Below are positions 16,247 through 23,466 of a stretch of DNA of 53,478 nt, one piece after another. How positions within the stretch are numbered: position 1 is the first letter of the stretch; every line of letters starts with the position of its first letter. Position numbers and translations under genes: made by a program. The stretch comes from Paludibacteraceae bacterium (GTDB lineage: Bacteria; Bacteroidota; Bacteroidia; Bacteroidales; Paludibacteraceae): NCBI GenBank assembly GCA_017559385.1, contig JAFYSK010000048.1:1-53478 (forward strand). Direction: 5' to 3'. The notes beneath the pieces are model-generated. The model was not told the origin of the DNA. It did no database searches and was given only the letters and a program-made list of their open reading frames with translations.

Positions 16247-16477
16247 ATGAGTAAGATACCAGAACAAATAGTAAATGCCGCTCAGGATCTTGTTGGTCGT
16301 TTCGGCAATAAACTTGCTTTTATTGGGAAGCAAGGGGATAATTCTGTGTATCAATTCCGTTTCCCTAAGAACCTCGACACTGGCTTTCCTTATGTCTATA
16401 TACTGGAGGGTGACACTGTTGTTTCTAAAACAGGTTTCGAGGCATTAGACATCATCAAATCACTTGTCAAAGATTGA
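16247..16477 (+). CDS. Antisense small cargo (moron-type) gene
   Basis: A 76-residue protein, probably soluble and alpha/beta ('GRFGNKLAFIGKQGDN', 'QFRFPKNLDTGFPYVYILEG', 'SKTGFEALDIIKSLVKD'). It is coded on the plus strand between two minus-strand late genes and overlaps the last 18 bp of the gpF-like gene. Its own perfect promoter, not under the late control region, means it is probably transcribed in the lysogen. Genes placed this way often serve the lysogen, for example by excluding other phages or inhibiting host defences. No family recognised. Confidence 0.75.
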   Translation: MSKIPEQIVNAAQDLVGRFGNKLAFIGKQGDNSVYQFRFPKNLDTGFPYVYILEGDTVVSKTGFEALDIIKSLVKD

Positions 16478-17824
16478 TAAAAACTTTGGTACGAAAAGTT
16501 TATTATCTACACGAGCTATTCCCCTCGTGTATATTGGCGTTGTAGATCCTGATGTACAAAGCTCGGTGATTGAGCGTTTTGCTCCTATTCGCTCTACATA
16601 ATGTTGTGGTTCAATGTAGCACAGTTCCCCATTCTCAAATCGTTGCAGAATAGTAGCGTGACCACCTCCGCCCTTCCAACCAATGGTAAGAATATACACA
16701 CCTGTTTCGTTGCAGACCTCTTCGAAGTATTCTTTGTAGCGTAATGGTGTCATGCGCTTGTAGCCTTTTTTCTGCATCCAGTCGTATGTTCGCACTGGCT
16801 GAATAGGGCTGCCGTCTATGTTCGTCCATGCCTCAAAGGATTTTTGTCTTGACAGGTATTCTGATAAGGAGCCAGGCGTGTTGGATTTGGCAGTTATGTC
16901 GAAGCCCATTAGGCGCAAAGCATACGCAGGTGCACATGTTTGGCAATTGATAGTATAGCCATAGGACTTACTATAATTAGGGTTGGCACTCTGTTTGTCT
17001 GCCTCTTCTACGCTCATTGGCTTACCTATGACAATGCCCAATTGCTTTTCAAGCTCACGGTTATGTGCAGCGATCGCATCTTTTTCCTCGTCAGTGAGGT
17101 TAGCAGGCAGCTGCTCTCTTAATGTCGCAATGCGCTGCTGTTCTACCTCTTCTGAGAGTATTGTTTCAATCACCTTTTTCTCTTCCTTTGGCGCTTTGTA
17201 ATATGGGTGTTTAGGAGGGAATATGGTTTCAGTCTTTCCAGGATTAAAACGGAAAATTTTTTGCTTGGGTTGCTCCGTGGCCATATCCCCTAACATGATT
17301 GCATGTTCTGAATTGGAAACAGGATATTTGTCGCGCAGCACCTGTACGGCTGTGCAGCGACAGTTCCAGCCAAGAGGTGGAAGGTAATTTTCCCAAAACG
17401 GATCATTAACAGGCAAAGTGGTGTTGTGCAATGGCGCATGTTCCGCCCGCACTTTATCGTCTCCAGCGGTGCGATATTGTATGAGGTACCTATCACCATC
17501 ACGCTCAAAGTCCTGCCATTTTACGGCCATTTGCGTTGATTGTACGGCAAAGTTATATTCTGCCTGTAGGTAGTTCTTGTTGTAGGTCTGGTGTATGCTC
17601 AGCACATCCTGATAGAACTTCTCAAATGATTTGTAACCGCCATTTTCGTCTTGCAGCAATGCAGACACCTCGCGCAACTGGTGGTAAGTCTTAAAACCTG
17701 AGAAAATAAATGTATCTTGCTCAAGTGCCAGTTTGAGCTTGTCTGGCACATCTTCCGTAATGGCATACGACAATACGCGGAAGGTCTCTTCCGTGAGCTG
17801 GCGTACTGGTTCGTCCGCCATCAT
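16460..17824 (-). CDS. gpF-like minor head protein fused to papain-fold toxin-like domain
   Basis: The N-terminal half (about 1-165) is a Mu gpF/SPP1 gp7-type minor head protein: 'FIFSGFKTYHQLREVS', 'YLQAEYNFAVQS', 'HAPLHNTTLPVNDPFW' and the signature 'PPLGWNCRCTAVQV'. After a charged linker (about 200-270) comes a second domain: 'YTINCQTCAPAYALRLMGFD' with a Cys (Cys294 or 297), 'GGGGHATILQR' with His389, and 'CYIEPQ' (Glu405). This Cys-His-acid/Gln order matches papain-fold deamidase toxin domains (Tox-PL type). It might act on host proteins after injection with phage DNA. The frame stays open upstream to 18025 with family-like sequence ('FHQALVDLYGQ') but no ATG/GTG/TTG, so the true start is uncertain. 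Confidence 0.8.
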   Translation of the reverse strand: MMADEPVRQLTEETFRVLSYAITEDVPDKLKLALEQDTFIFSGFKTYHQLREVSALLQDENGGYKSFEKFYQDVLSIHQTYNKNYLQAEYNFAVQSTQMAVKWQDFERDGDRYLIQYRTAGDDKVRAEHAPLHNTTLPVNDPFWENYLPPLGWNCRCTAVQVLRDKYPVSNSEHAIMLGDMATEQPKQKIFRFNPGKTETIFPPKHPYYKAPKEEKKVIETILSEEVEQQRIATLREQLPANLTDEEKDAIAAHNRELEKQLGIVIGKPMSVEEADKQSANPNYSKSYGYTINCQTCAPAYALRLMGFDITAKSNTPGSLSEYLSRQKSFEAWTNIDGSPIQPVRTYDWMQKKGYKRMTPLRYKEYFEEVCNETGVYILTIGWKGGGGHATILQRFENGELCYIEPQHYVERIGAKRSITELCTSGSTTPIYTRGIARVDNKLFVPKFLSIFDK

Positions 17825-17988
17825 ATCTGCATTGAAGGCGTGCTTATGGTGTACATGTTCCGCTGCCTGACGAAAGGAAGTGTCATTGAATTTTGGTTTG
17901 TCCTTGGCAAGTGTTATGGTTGATTGCCCATACAGGTCAACGAGTGCCTGGTGAAACCGATGGTATTGGTTAGGGGAACCATCACCCC

Positions 17989-19212
17989 TTACTCGAAAAA
18001 ATTCTGTGCGGTCTTGCCTGTGATCTCAATGCCATATTTGTCGGCAAAGTATTTAGGAGAAATATCGTATCCACCATTGATAAGCATGCGTTCCACCTCA
18101 CGAATATGCTCAGGTGTATAGATAATGGTATCGTCCCACTCAAAGGTGTATCCGTCAACAGGGAAGCCATGCTTTACCATGAACGGTATGAGGCGGTTGT
18201 TTACCACATTACGGATTAACTTCTCATCCTCTGCGATGACATTCTCAAATACCTCAAGGTGAACTTCTGACTGTGAAAGAGAGGATCCTGAGTCAATGGT
18301 CATTGTTTGGTTAAGAATACCCTTGGACAGCTCCGAGTTCGCGCGATCAATACGCTTGTCATACACATTGAAGGCATCTCCTCTGGTAGTCTCTTTAATT
18401 TCGATTTCGGTATCTTGAGGGAATACACCCCAGAAGGCAGCGCCCATGCTTCTAAGCATTTTTTCGATTTTAGAGCGTGCAGCTTCATCAGATGAAGTTG
18501 TCTTTGCAATACGAATAGGCATGCCAAATATCTCACCAAAACCGTCCCAGAACGCAAGCATATTCTTTTTGCTGAGTGCAGAAGGGCAACACTTGAGTAG
18601 CAAACCCAAATCATCGTGCTTACCTACTTCGATACACCAATCTGCAAAGTCACCGGTGCGGTATGGAATACCGTTGTGGTGTTGCTCGTTTTGGTCACGG
18701 ACAATCACACCATATTCAGGAATAACATGGCGGCGTGGTACCAATTTCGGTATTGGGAACTGGCGTTTACCATTCGCCTCGAATGGCGCATCAAATTCTA
18801 TGAGGGAGTGACCATAAAAACGGCTATCCAAGGCAAACGAAACGAATTGCTCGAACCACTCTGTTTCAAACAGTGCGGTTATTTCGTCGGAGCGTTTGCC
18901 TGATTTGTCAACGAGCTTGAAGCCTCTCTTATTCACAAACCCTTTGCGCTGACCGATACAACCTGTTATGTGCAGGTCGATTCCAATATCAGTATATATG
19001 TCATAGAGGCCACAACGATTGGGGTTTTGCACATCGATTGCCCTTTGCCATGCCATGCGCCAGGAAGCAAGGTCTTTGCGTGATAGTAGCTCCGTTTTCT
19101 CATGGAGTTCTATCAGCAATTTTTTTGTTTCGCTTTTGCTGCGTTTAGAGAGTGCTTTCCTCATAGCTGGAGCGATGTCATTATTTCGGTTTAAGAAATC
19201 AAAGATAGCCAT
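17989..19212 (-). CDS. Portal protein, DUF935/Mu gp29 type
   Basis: A 407-residue portal, the ring through which DNA is packed and ejected. Visible signature: 'AIDVQNPNRCGLYDIYTDIGIDLHITGCIGQRK', of which the core motif is 'DIYTDIGIDLHI'; later 'ALDSRFYGHSLIEFD', 'LVPRRHVIPEYG', 'AFWDGFGEIFGMPIRI' and 'TIDSGSSLSQSEVH'. Length is shorter than Mu gp29 (512), as usual in Bacteroides relatives. It lies between the endolysin and the gpF-like gene on the leftward late operon; its stop overlaps the open frame upstream of the gpF-like gene. Confidence 0.88.
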   Translation of the reverse strand: MAIFDFLNRNNDIAPAMRKALSKRSKSETKKLLIELHEKTELLSRKDLASWRMAWQRAIDVQNPNRCGLYDIYTDIGIDLHITGCIGQRKGFVNKRGFKLVDKSGKRSDEITALFETEWFEQFVSFALDSRFYGHSLIEFDAPFEANGKRQFPIPKLVPRRHVIPEYGVIVRDQNEQHHNGIPYRTGDFADWCIEVGKHDDLGLLLKCCPSALSKKNMLAFWDGFGEIFGMPIRIAKTTSSDEAARSKIEKMLRSMGAAFWGVFPQDTEIEIKETTRGDAFNVYDKRIDRANSELSKGILNQTMTIDSGSSLSQSEVHLEVFENVIAEDEKLIRNVVNNRLIPFMVKHGFPVDGYTFEWDDTIIYTPEHIREVERMLINGGYDISPKYFADKYGIEITGKTAQNFFE

Positions 19213-19224
19213 ATTATCGGGTTT

Positions 19225-19638
19225 TTAGAGTTTGATTGAACGGAGATATTCGTTTACATTGAAGCATGGGCAGGCTTTATTCGCGAACTCTGAATGTCCG
19301 TGAATAGTTGCCTCTGGGAACTGTTCATGCAGTTGCTCGAGCAATTGTGTCATTGCTCTATACTGAGCTACATTGCGTGTGTCTTTGGGCTGCCTATCTT
19401 GCGAGAGACCGCCGATATAGCAGATGCCTATACTATTGCGGTTGTGACCTTGGCAATGCGCACCTATTTGCTCGATAGGGCGACCTTCCTCTATAGTACC
19501 GTCAAGGCGAATGACATAGTGATAACCTATATCGCTAAAACCGCGTTCTTTGTGCCAACCGCGTATAGTAGTTGCACCTATGTTCCTGCCTTCTGGAGTA
19601 GCAGAACAGTGAATGATGATTTGTTTGATTTGTCGCAT
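19225..19638 (-). CDS. N-acetylmuramoyl-L-alanine amidase (endolysin)
   Basis: A 137-residue single-domain amidase_2 (T7 lysozyme type) that cuts the bond between muramic acid and the peptide stem. Zinc ligands: His10 in 'IIIHCSAT', His115 in 'IHGHSEF' and Cys123 in 'NKACPCFN'. No signal peptide, so release would need a holin or the lysis proteins upstream at 22031-22790. It is placed unusually between the portal and baseplate genes, with only 3 to 13 bp to its neighbours. Confidence 0.9.
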   Translation of the reverse strand: MRQIKQIIIHCSATPEGRNIGATTIRGWHKERGFSDIGYHYVIRLDGTIEEGRPIEQIGAHCQGHNRNSIGICYIGGLSQDRQPKDTRNVAQYRAMTQLLEQLHEQFPEATIHGHSEFANKACPCFNVNEYLRSIKL

Positions 19639-19641
19639 ATT

Positions 19642-19941
19642 CTATTTGTATTCGGCTTCGAGCTCAATGCCAGAAGCGGTTATGTTGATTTTCTTTATTC
19701 GTTGCCCATCGGCTTCTATTTGTTCTACAATACGCCTACGCCACACGCGCACTTCGTGGTCCATGACCATATCTGGCACACCTACACCCATTGCTGGGTA
19801 TTCTTTATATTCACCAGGGCGAGCGGTCAAAAGCATAGCTTGATTTTGAGGTGTAACCTCTGCAAGCGCTATCTTTCCTGTTCGCAGATCCAAATCAAAT
19901 GCGGTACCGTCAGCTGACGCTATTAGTGCTATTCCTATCAT
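19642..19941 (-). CDS. Baseplate wedge protein, gp25/Mu gp46-like
   Basis: A 99-residue protein: 'DLDLRTGKIALAEVTPQNQAMLLTARPGEYKEYP' gives the usual shape of a gpW/gp25 baseplate protein, with the core 'QNQAMLLTARPGE'. It sits one base from the spike gene and three from the amidase. Identification rests on length, the pattern and the position next to the spike. Confidence 0.6.
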   Translation of the reverse strand: MIGIALIASADGTAFDLDLRTGKIALAEVTPQNQAMLLTARPGEYKEYPAMGVGVPDMVMDHEVRVWRRRIVEQIEADGQRIKKINITASGIELEAEYK

Positions 19942-19942
19942 A

Positions 19943-20455
19943 TCAGTGCGTTATTTTGTCGTCTTCGTAGTCAGATTGATTAAAAGCGTTAGGGGCTGTA
20001 ATAGGTTTCCCTGTATTGCCATTGGTACCAACTGCTGGCGCACCACTACCACCGCTAACGGCTGTGATCACTCCGCTGTGGGTGTGGTTCTCGCACCAGT
20101 CCACTAAAGCATTGAGTTTATCTGTGAGATCCTCTATATTGATTAAGCCCTTATTCTTTCCGCCATTGATAGCTATAGTCTCTATTTCAGAGTACATCAT
20201 CACAGCCCAATCATTCATATTGCCGTTGCTTAGGTCGGATATCATCACCATACTACCTACTTTTGGAGTGACTACGATGCCGCTCTCTTCGTCATTCACG
20301 ACAGCGCGCAAGCGTACCCCACGCAATTCCAATTCGTCTATGGTCACGGTGCAAGTGGTACCATCTACTTGCTTGACTTCTGCCAAAATAAGTGCAGACA
20401 ATTTGCTTTGGCACATATTTTGTAGCTTTTGTTTTATATCACTATAAATATCCAT
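19943..20455 (-). CDS. Baseplate spike protein, gpV/Mu gp45-like
   Basis: A 170-residue protein with an N-terminal OB-fold-like domain ('GTTCTVTIDELELRGVRLRAVV', core 'TIDELELRGVRLR'), a middle segment 'VGSMVMISDLSNGNMNDW', and a C-terminal 'NHTHSG' followed by Gly-rich repeats. gpV-type trimers form the membrane-piercing spike; the 'HTH' metal-like motif near the tip is typical. Downstream of the hub gene but separated from it by the plus-strand gene at 20460. Confidence 0.78.
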   Translation of the reverse strand: MDIYSDIKQKLQNMCQSKLSALILAEVKQVDGTTCTVTIDELELRGVRLRAVVNDEESGIVVTPKVGSMVMISDLSNGNMNDWAVMMYSEIETIAINGGKNKGLINIEDLTDKLNALVDWCENHTHSGVITAVSGGSGAPAVGTNGNTGKPITAPNAFNQSDYEDDKITH

Positions 20456-20459
20456 TGTT

Positions 20460-20816
20460 ATGCGCTATTGCTCGTTTTTATTGTTCGTTTTGCTATTCTC
20501 GTTTCCCTCTTTTGCTGATGATTGCGTATTTGTCAAAGACGGAAAAGAAATTCCTTTGTTTGGCAAGGTTCAATTGGTAGAGGCGTTTCCAGATATTAAG
20601 GTGCAAATTGTCGATGCGTTTGCTGACCTCGATGTAAAACTGGTAGAAGCAATGCCAGATGATTGTGGAGAGGTTCAGTTGGTAGAGGCGTTTCCTGATG
20701 TTAAGGTGCAAATAGTTGACGCGTTCCCTGACATAAAAGTGCGGATTGTCAATGCCTTCCCTGGTCCTACATCTTCCGCCCAATCGTCACCTTCCGACGA
20801 CCGCCACCATTACTAA
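20460..20816 (+). CDS. Antisense secreted repeat protein
   Basis: A 118-residue protein with a clear signal peptide (about 1-19, 'MRYCSFLLFVLLFSFPSFA') and then six degenerate 10- to 15-residue repeats of the form V-x-[LIV]-V-[DE]-A-F-[PA]-D, for example 'VQLVEAFPDI' and 'KVQIVDAFPDI', ending in a Ser/Pro tail. The repeats alternate hydrophobic residues and may stack as a beta-solenoid. It is plus-strand inside the leftward late operon, starts 4 bp from the spike start and overlaps the 3' end of the hub gene. It is likely a periplasmic or surface protein made by the lysogen. No exact consensus promoter was found upstream. Confidence 0.7.
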   Translation: MRYCSFLLFVLLFSFPSFADDCVFVKDGKEIPLFGKVQLVEAFPDIKVQIVDAFADLDVKLVEAMPDDCGEVQLVEAFPDVKVQIVDAFPDIKVRIVNAFPGPTSSAQSSPSDDRHHY

Positions 20817-21729
20817 AGTTTACCTCTGTTCCTACAACATAGTAGGTACCATCTTGGTGCTGCGCTGTAGGATCCATTAAGTGCACCATATCTGTTGGAG
20901 CACAATATGGCAATAGCCAACCGGTTAGGCTACCCTCATAGCCATCATAACACCACAAGTTGTATTCATTCTGAGCTACACTACTCAGAGAGGATGTATC
21001 GCTTGCGTTAATGGTTCGCTTTATTGTTTTGCCACCTTCGGAACCTGTACTGGCTTTGTAGGTCTTACCATCTTTGCCTTTATATTCAATCTCTACCTTG
21101 ATTTTCTTATCAGAGGCTTTAATATATTTCAAATCCGCTGATATAACATTCCTGGTCATATCATACTTCACAGTTTTGCCACTCCAGCTACCTTTGCTAT
21201 AAACTGGCGTGATAATGAGGAACTGACCGTCAAAGAAAATGTTTGCTTTCGTTTCGTCTTGTATCTTCTTTAGCACATCCAACCCAGTTGCATTGTTGAT
21301 AGTAAATTTGCTGTAGGTGAAGTTATAGTCACAAAGCACATGGTATTTGGAGTCCACTTGCTGAGCTACCTTATGTAGGAGTGATTGAAGGGAGATATTC
21401 TCCAGTTGCTCGTTCTTGAGGGGTACATCCCACAAGAAGAGTTCGTCTTCACACTCAAGCACAATCTTTGTATTGTCGGTTTTAATGGCTTTTAAGTAGC
21501 CCTTAAACTCCGTTTGAAGACCTGCCTGCTTATATCCTAATTGAATCGTAACTGGGTCGCCACGGTGGATTTTATCTTCTACCTGTAGTGTCTCGTTAAT
21601 CAGCGTTCCTGGCAATTCAATATAAGCGGTGTCGCTGAGCTGCGATACGGACTTTATCACTCGAACGGATTTCAATGTTTGTACTTTGAAATTTCCGATT
21701 TGTATGTCATATTCCATGTGGTATGTCAT
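20767..21729 (-). CDS. Baseplate hub protein, gpD/Mu gp44-like
   Basis: A 320-residue late control D/gp27-type hub protein. Seen: 'AYIELPGTLINETLQVEDKIHRGDPVTIQLGY' in the first domain (core 'EDKIHRGDPVTIQLGY'), 'SLQSLLHKVAQQVDSKY' in the middle, 'LKKIQDETKANIFFDGQFLII' and a C-terminal 'DGTYYVVGTEVNFSNGGGRRKVTIGRKM' strand region. It forms the ring that carries the spike. It lies 14 bp downstream of the LysM-like gene. Confidence 0.82.
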   Translation of the reverse strand: MTYHMEYDIQIGNFKVQTLKSVRVIKSVSQLSDTAYIELPGTLINETLQVEDKIHRGDPVTIQLGYKQAGLQTEFKGYLKAIKTDNTKIVLECEDELFLWDVPLKNEQLENISLQSLLHKVAQQVDSKYHVLCDYNFTYSKFTINNATGLDVLKKIQDETKANIFFDGQFLIITPVYSKGSWSGKTVKYDMTRNVISADLKYIKASDKKIKVEIEYKGKDGKTYKASTGSEGGKTIKRTINASDTSSLSSVAQNEYNLWCYDGYEGSLTGWLLPYCAPTDMVHLMDPTAQHQDGTYYVVGTEVNFSNGGGRRKVTIGRKM

Positions 21730-21743
21730 AGCGTATATGGATT

Positions 21744-22034
21744 TTAAGAAACAACAAAGTCATATTCGATAGCCCAGAACTCTATACCCTCACCAGCGCC
21801 TAACTGTTGATTGATCTCTGCGTTAGTAATACCTGTAGCTGGAGAATGGCGCAAAGTTAGAAAGTTAGTAACGATGCGCTGATTTGTGATGGCGGGTTTG
21901 AGCATAGGCTCTAATTTCAGATCATCAGTAAGGCTAAGGCCATTAGCTTGTGCTATGTCCCACGCCGCCTCTGTGGTACCTGAATGCTCCATAGCTATGT
22001 CGAGCATGCTTTGTCTGTTCTTTGGTAGTATCAT
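21744..22034 (-). CDS. LysM-like baseplate/tail protein
   Basis: A 96-residue protein beginning MILPKNRQSMLDIAMEHSG. 'NRQSMLDIAMEHSGTTEAAWDIAQANGLSLTDDL' (core 'AAWDIAQANGLSLTDDL') is a LysM-type pattern, like tail protein X, which links hub and tube. The open frame begins further upstream (22115), but the ATG at 22034 fits the family and overlaps the stop of the preceding gene (ATGATAC... overlap of 4 bp). Confidence 0.6.
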   Translation of the reverse strand: MILPKNRQSMLDIAMEHSGTTEAAWDIAQANGLSLTDDLKLEPMLKPAITNQRIVTNFLTLRHSPATGITNAEINQQLGAGEGIEFWAIEYDFVVS

Positions 22035-22591
22035 AAAATTTTGTACTTTTTCAATAATGCAAATACAATCAAGCCTATTATACCGAGAATACAAACTATT
22101 GCCACTATCACCCACGAAGGTGTCTTCACCTTTGTTTTACTTTGGCTATTGCTTTCCTCTTCCGTTTCCACTGACTGCGTACTATTATCTTCGGCAGACT
22201 GCTGAATGTCACTTGCTGTTTCCTGTTGGGTTTGTATTTGTGTATCATTCTGCACCCCTTTATGCGTGGTACGCGTTGTTTTTCGCGTTGATGTGGGGTA
22301 TTGTTTGCCGGTGCTATCGGGTTCACTCCAGGTGGTCTCCTCGATAGTCTCTTCTACCGTCTCTTCTGTAGCTGTTTGGTCAGTGGTGTGGGTGGTAGTC
22401 GATGTTTGTTGAGTGACGCTACTCTGGAGCGATACATCATTCTTTTGATCTACTTGTTGCTGCCGAGCAATCTGCTGGGTCGTCTGGGCAGTTTTGCAAC
22501 TCGTTCCGCACAGGGCAAGTAGCAGCATGAGGGCAATCATTGATTTTTTCAATCGCGCGGTTAAGACGGCGCACATCTTTTCGTAAGGCAT
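22031..22591 (-). CDS. Spanin-like lipoprotein with C-terminal membrane helix
   Basis: A 186-residue protein. An N-terminal lipoprotein signal ends in the lipobox-like 'LALCGTSCK' (Cys at about 32). A long Thr/Gln/Glu/Ser-rich periplasmic stretch (about 35-155) follows, then one transmembrane helix 'WVIVAIVCILGIIGLIVFALL' near the end, before KKYKIL. A protein anchored in both outer and inner membranes is the layout of unimolecular spanins (T1 gp11 type), which fuse the two membranes at lysis. The gene overlaps the 3' part of the upstream gene by 155 bp in another frame, as Rz1 does with Rz. The true start may be the ATG at 22540. Confidence 0.65.
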   Translation of the reverse strand: MPYEKMCAVLTARLKKSMIALMLLLALCGTSCKTAQTTQQIARQQQVDQKNDVSLQSSVTQQTSTTTHTTDQTATEETVEETIEETTWSEPDSTGKQYPTSTRKTTRTTHKGVQNDTQIQTQQETASDIQQSAEDNSTQSVETEEESNSQSKTKVKTPSWVIVAIVCILGIIGLIVFALLKKYKIL

Positions 22592-22790
22592 TGACTTCTT
22601 TTTTTATAGGTTCTACAATATATTCATTAAAACTATCCATGAGACTTTTGTTGTTCTCAAGTTCGGCTGCTTTAGCTTCCTCATTGGCTTTTTTTCTCTT
22701 GGCGCGCAATGTCACTAAAGTTACGATTAGCGTACCACCAAGAATAGCATTAGCAACCAGAAGTATTATTTGTTGAGTAAATGAATCCAT
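22437..22790 (-). CDS. Membrane-anchored coiled-coil protein (Rz-like or holin-like)
   Basis: A 117-residue protein with one N-terminal transmembrane helix ('IILLVANAILGGTLIVTLVTL'-like, about 8-28), then a basic/acidic coiled coil (about 32-88, 'KKEVNALRKDVRRLNRAIEK') and a Cys-rich end ('DCPHAATCPVRNELQNCPDDPADC', five Cys; key spacing C-x6-C-x8-C). That is the shape of an inner-membrane spanin (Rz). Its 3' part is overlapped out of frame by the lipoprotein gene. Such proteins also occur widely in Bacteroides prophages without known role. Confidence 0.55.
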   Translation of the reverse strand: MDSFTQQIILLVANAILGGTLIVTLVTLRAKRKKANEEAKAAELENNKSLMDSFNEYIVEPIKKEVNALRKDVRRLNRAIEKINDCPHAATCPVRNELQNCPDDPADCSAATSRSKE

Positions 22791-22805
22791 AGTTCTCTTT
22801 TTTTA

Positions 22806-23234
22806 TTACCACATATATGTCGCTTTATCTAAGCCACCAAAGACAACCGGAGTTCCAATATCTTCACCTTGTTCGTTTGTCTTGACAGGGATATCCGGTG
22901 TAGCATTACCTTTTTGCACATCACGCAACCAATTTATTGCCTGGTTGTAGCGTACTTCTCTAATTTCAAAGCCGATTCGCTTTGGCAACCATGCAACCAG
23001 GTGATAAAGCGCAATATCGCATGTAATCATTACGAGTTGTTGGTTTCGTTCGTCACCAGTACGCGAGTATGCTTGTGCTATGTCATAACGTGAGCGAAGG
23101 TATGAAGATACCTCCTCAATAGCATAGCGTTCTGCACGCGACATGTTGTCATCGTTAGCTTGATTGATGACTTCCAGTGTGGGTTTGTCACACACAGCCT
23201 CGAAGTCGGTTTTACTTAGAAACTCCATTGTCAA
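22806..23234 (-). CDS. DUF1320 protein, Mu gp36-like
   Basis: A 142-residue protein: 'DNMSRAERYAIEEVSSYLRSRYDIAQAY' (core 'AIEEVSSYLRSRYD') and 'ITCDIALYHLVAWLPKR' match the DUF1320/gp36 pattern of head completion proteins. Its N-terminal 'FLSKTDFEAV' is also typical. Start overlaps the end of the small gene upstream by 23 bp. A start two codons later (MEFL) is equally possible. Confidence 0.75.
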   Translation of the reverse strand: MTMEFLSKTDFEAVCDKPTLEVINQANDDNMSRAERYAIEEVSSYLRSRYDIAQAYSRTGDERNQQLVMITCDIALYHLVAWLPKRIGFEIREVRYNQAINWLRDVQKGNATPDIPVKTNEQGEDIGTPVVFGGLDKATYMW

Positions 23235-23466
23235 ATATTTTACGAGTTAAACGTTTTTGGTATATATCTTCCCACTTTGTTGTACGCTTAAACAGTCCTT
23301 TGTAGCGAGCACGAAGGAAACCAACGCGATTGATAACCGTTGGTCTATTTCCCAGGTTAATCACTATACAAAGGTCTTTTTTGCGGTTTTCATTGAGTTT
23401 GTCACATCTATAAAAGGCAAAACGATAGCGCCAATATAGAAATAAATTGCGAATAAATTTTACCAT
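23212..23466 (-). CDS. Small basic phage protein
   Basis: An 84-residue, very basic protein (many Arg and Lys; 'RYRFAFYRCDKLNENRKKD', 'RYKGLFKRTTKWEDIYQKRL'). It overlaps the terminase stop by 7 bp and the next gene by 23 bp, which supports it as a real gene of a tightly packed operon. No family recognised. Confidence 0.5.
   Translation of the reverse strand: MVKFIRNLFLYWRYRFAFYRCDKLNENRKKDLCIVINLGNRPTVINRVGFLRARYKGLFKRTTKWEDIYQKRLTRKIFDNGVSK

Noticed and set aside
20493-20783. Minus-strand open frame opposite the secreted repeat protein
   Set aside because: It is the shadow of the plus-strand repeats; the plus-strand product has a good signal peptide and regular repeats.
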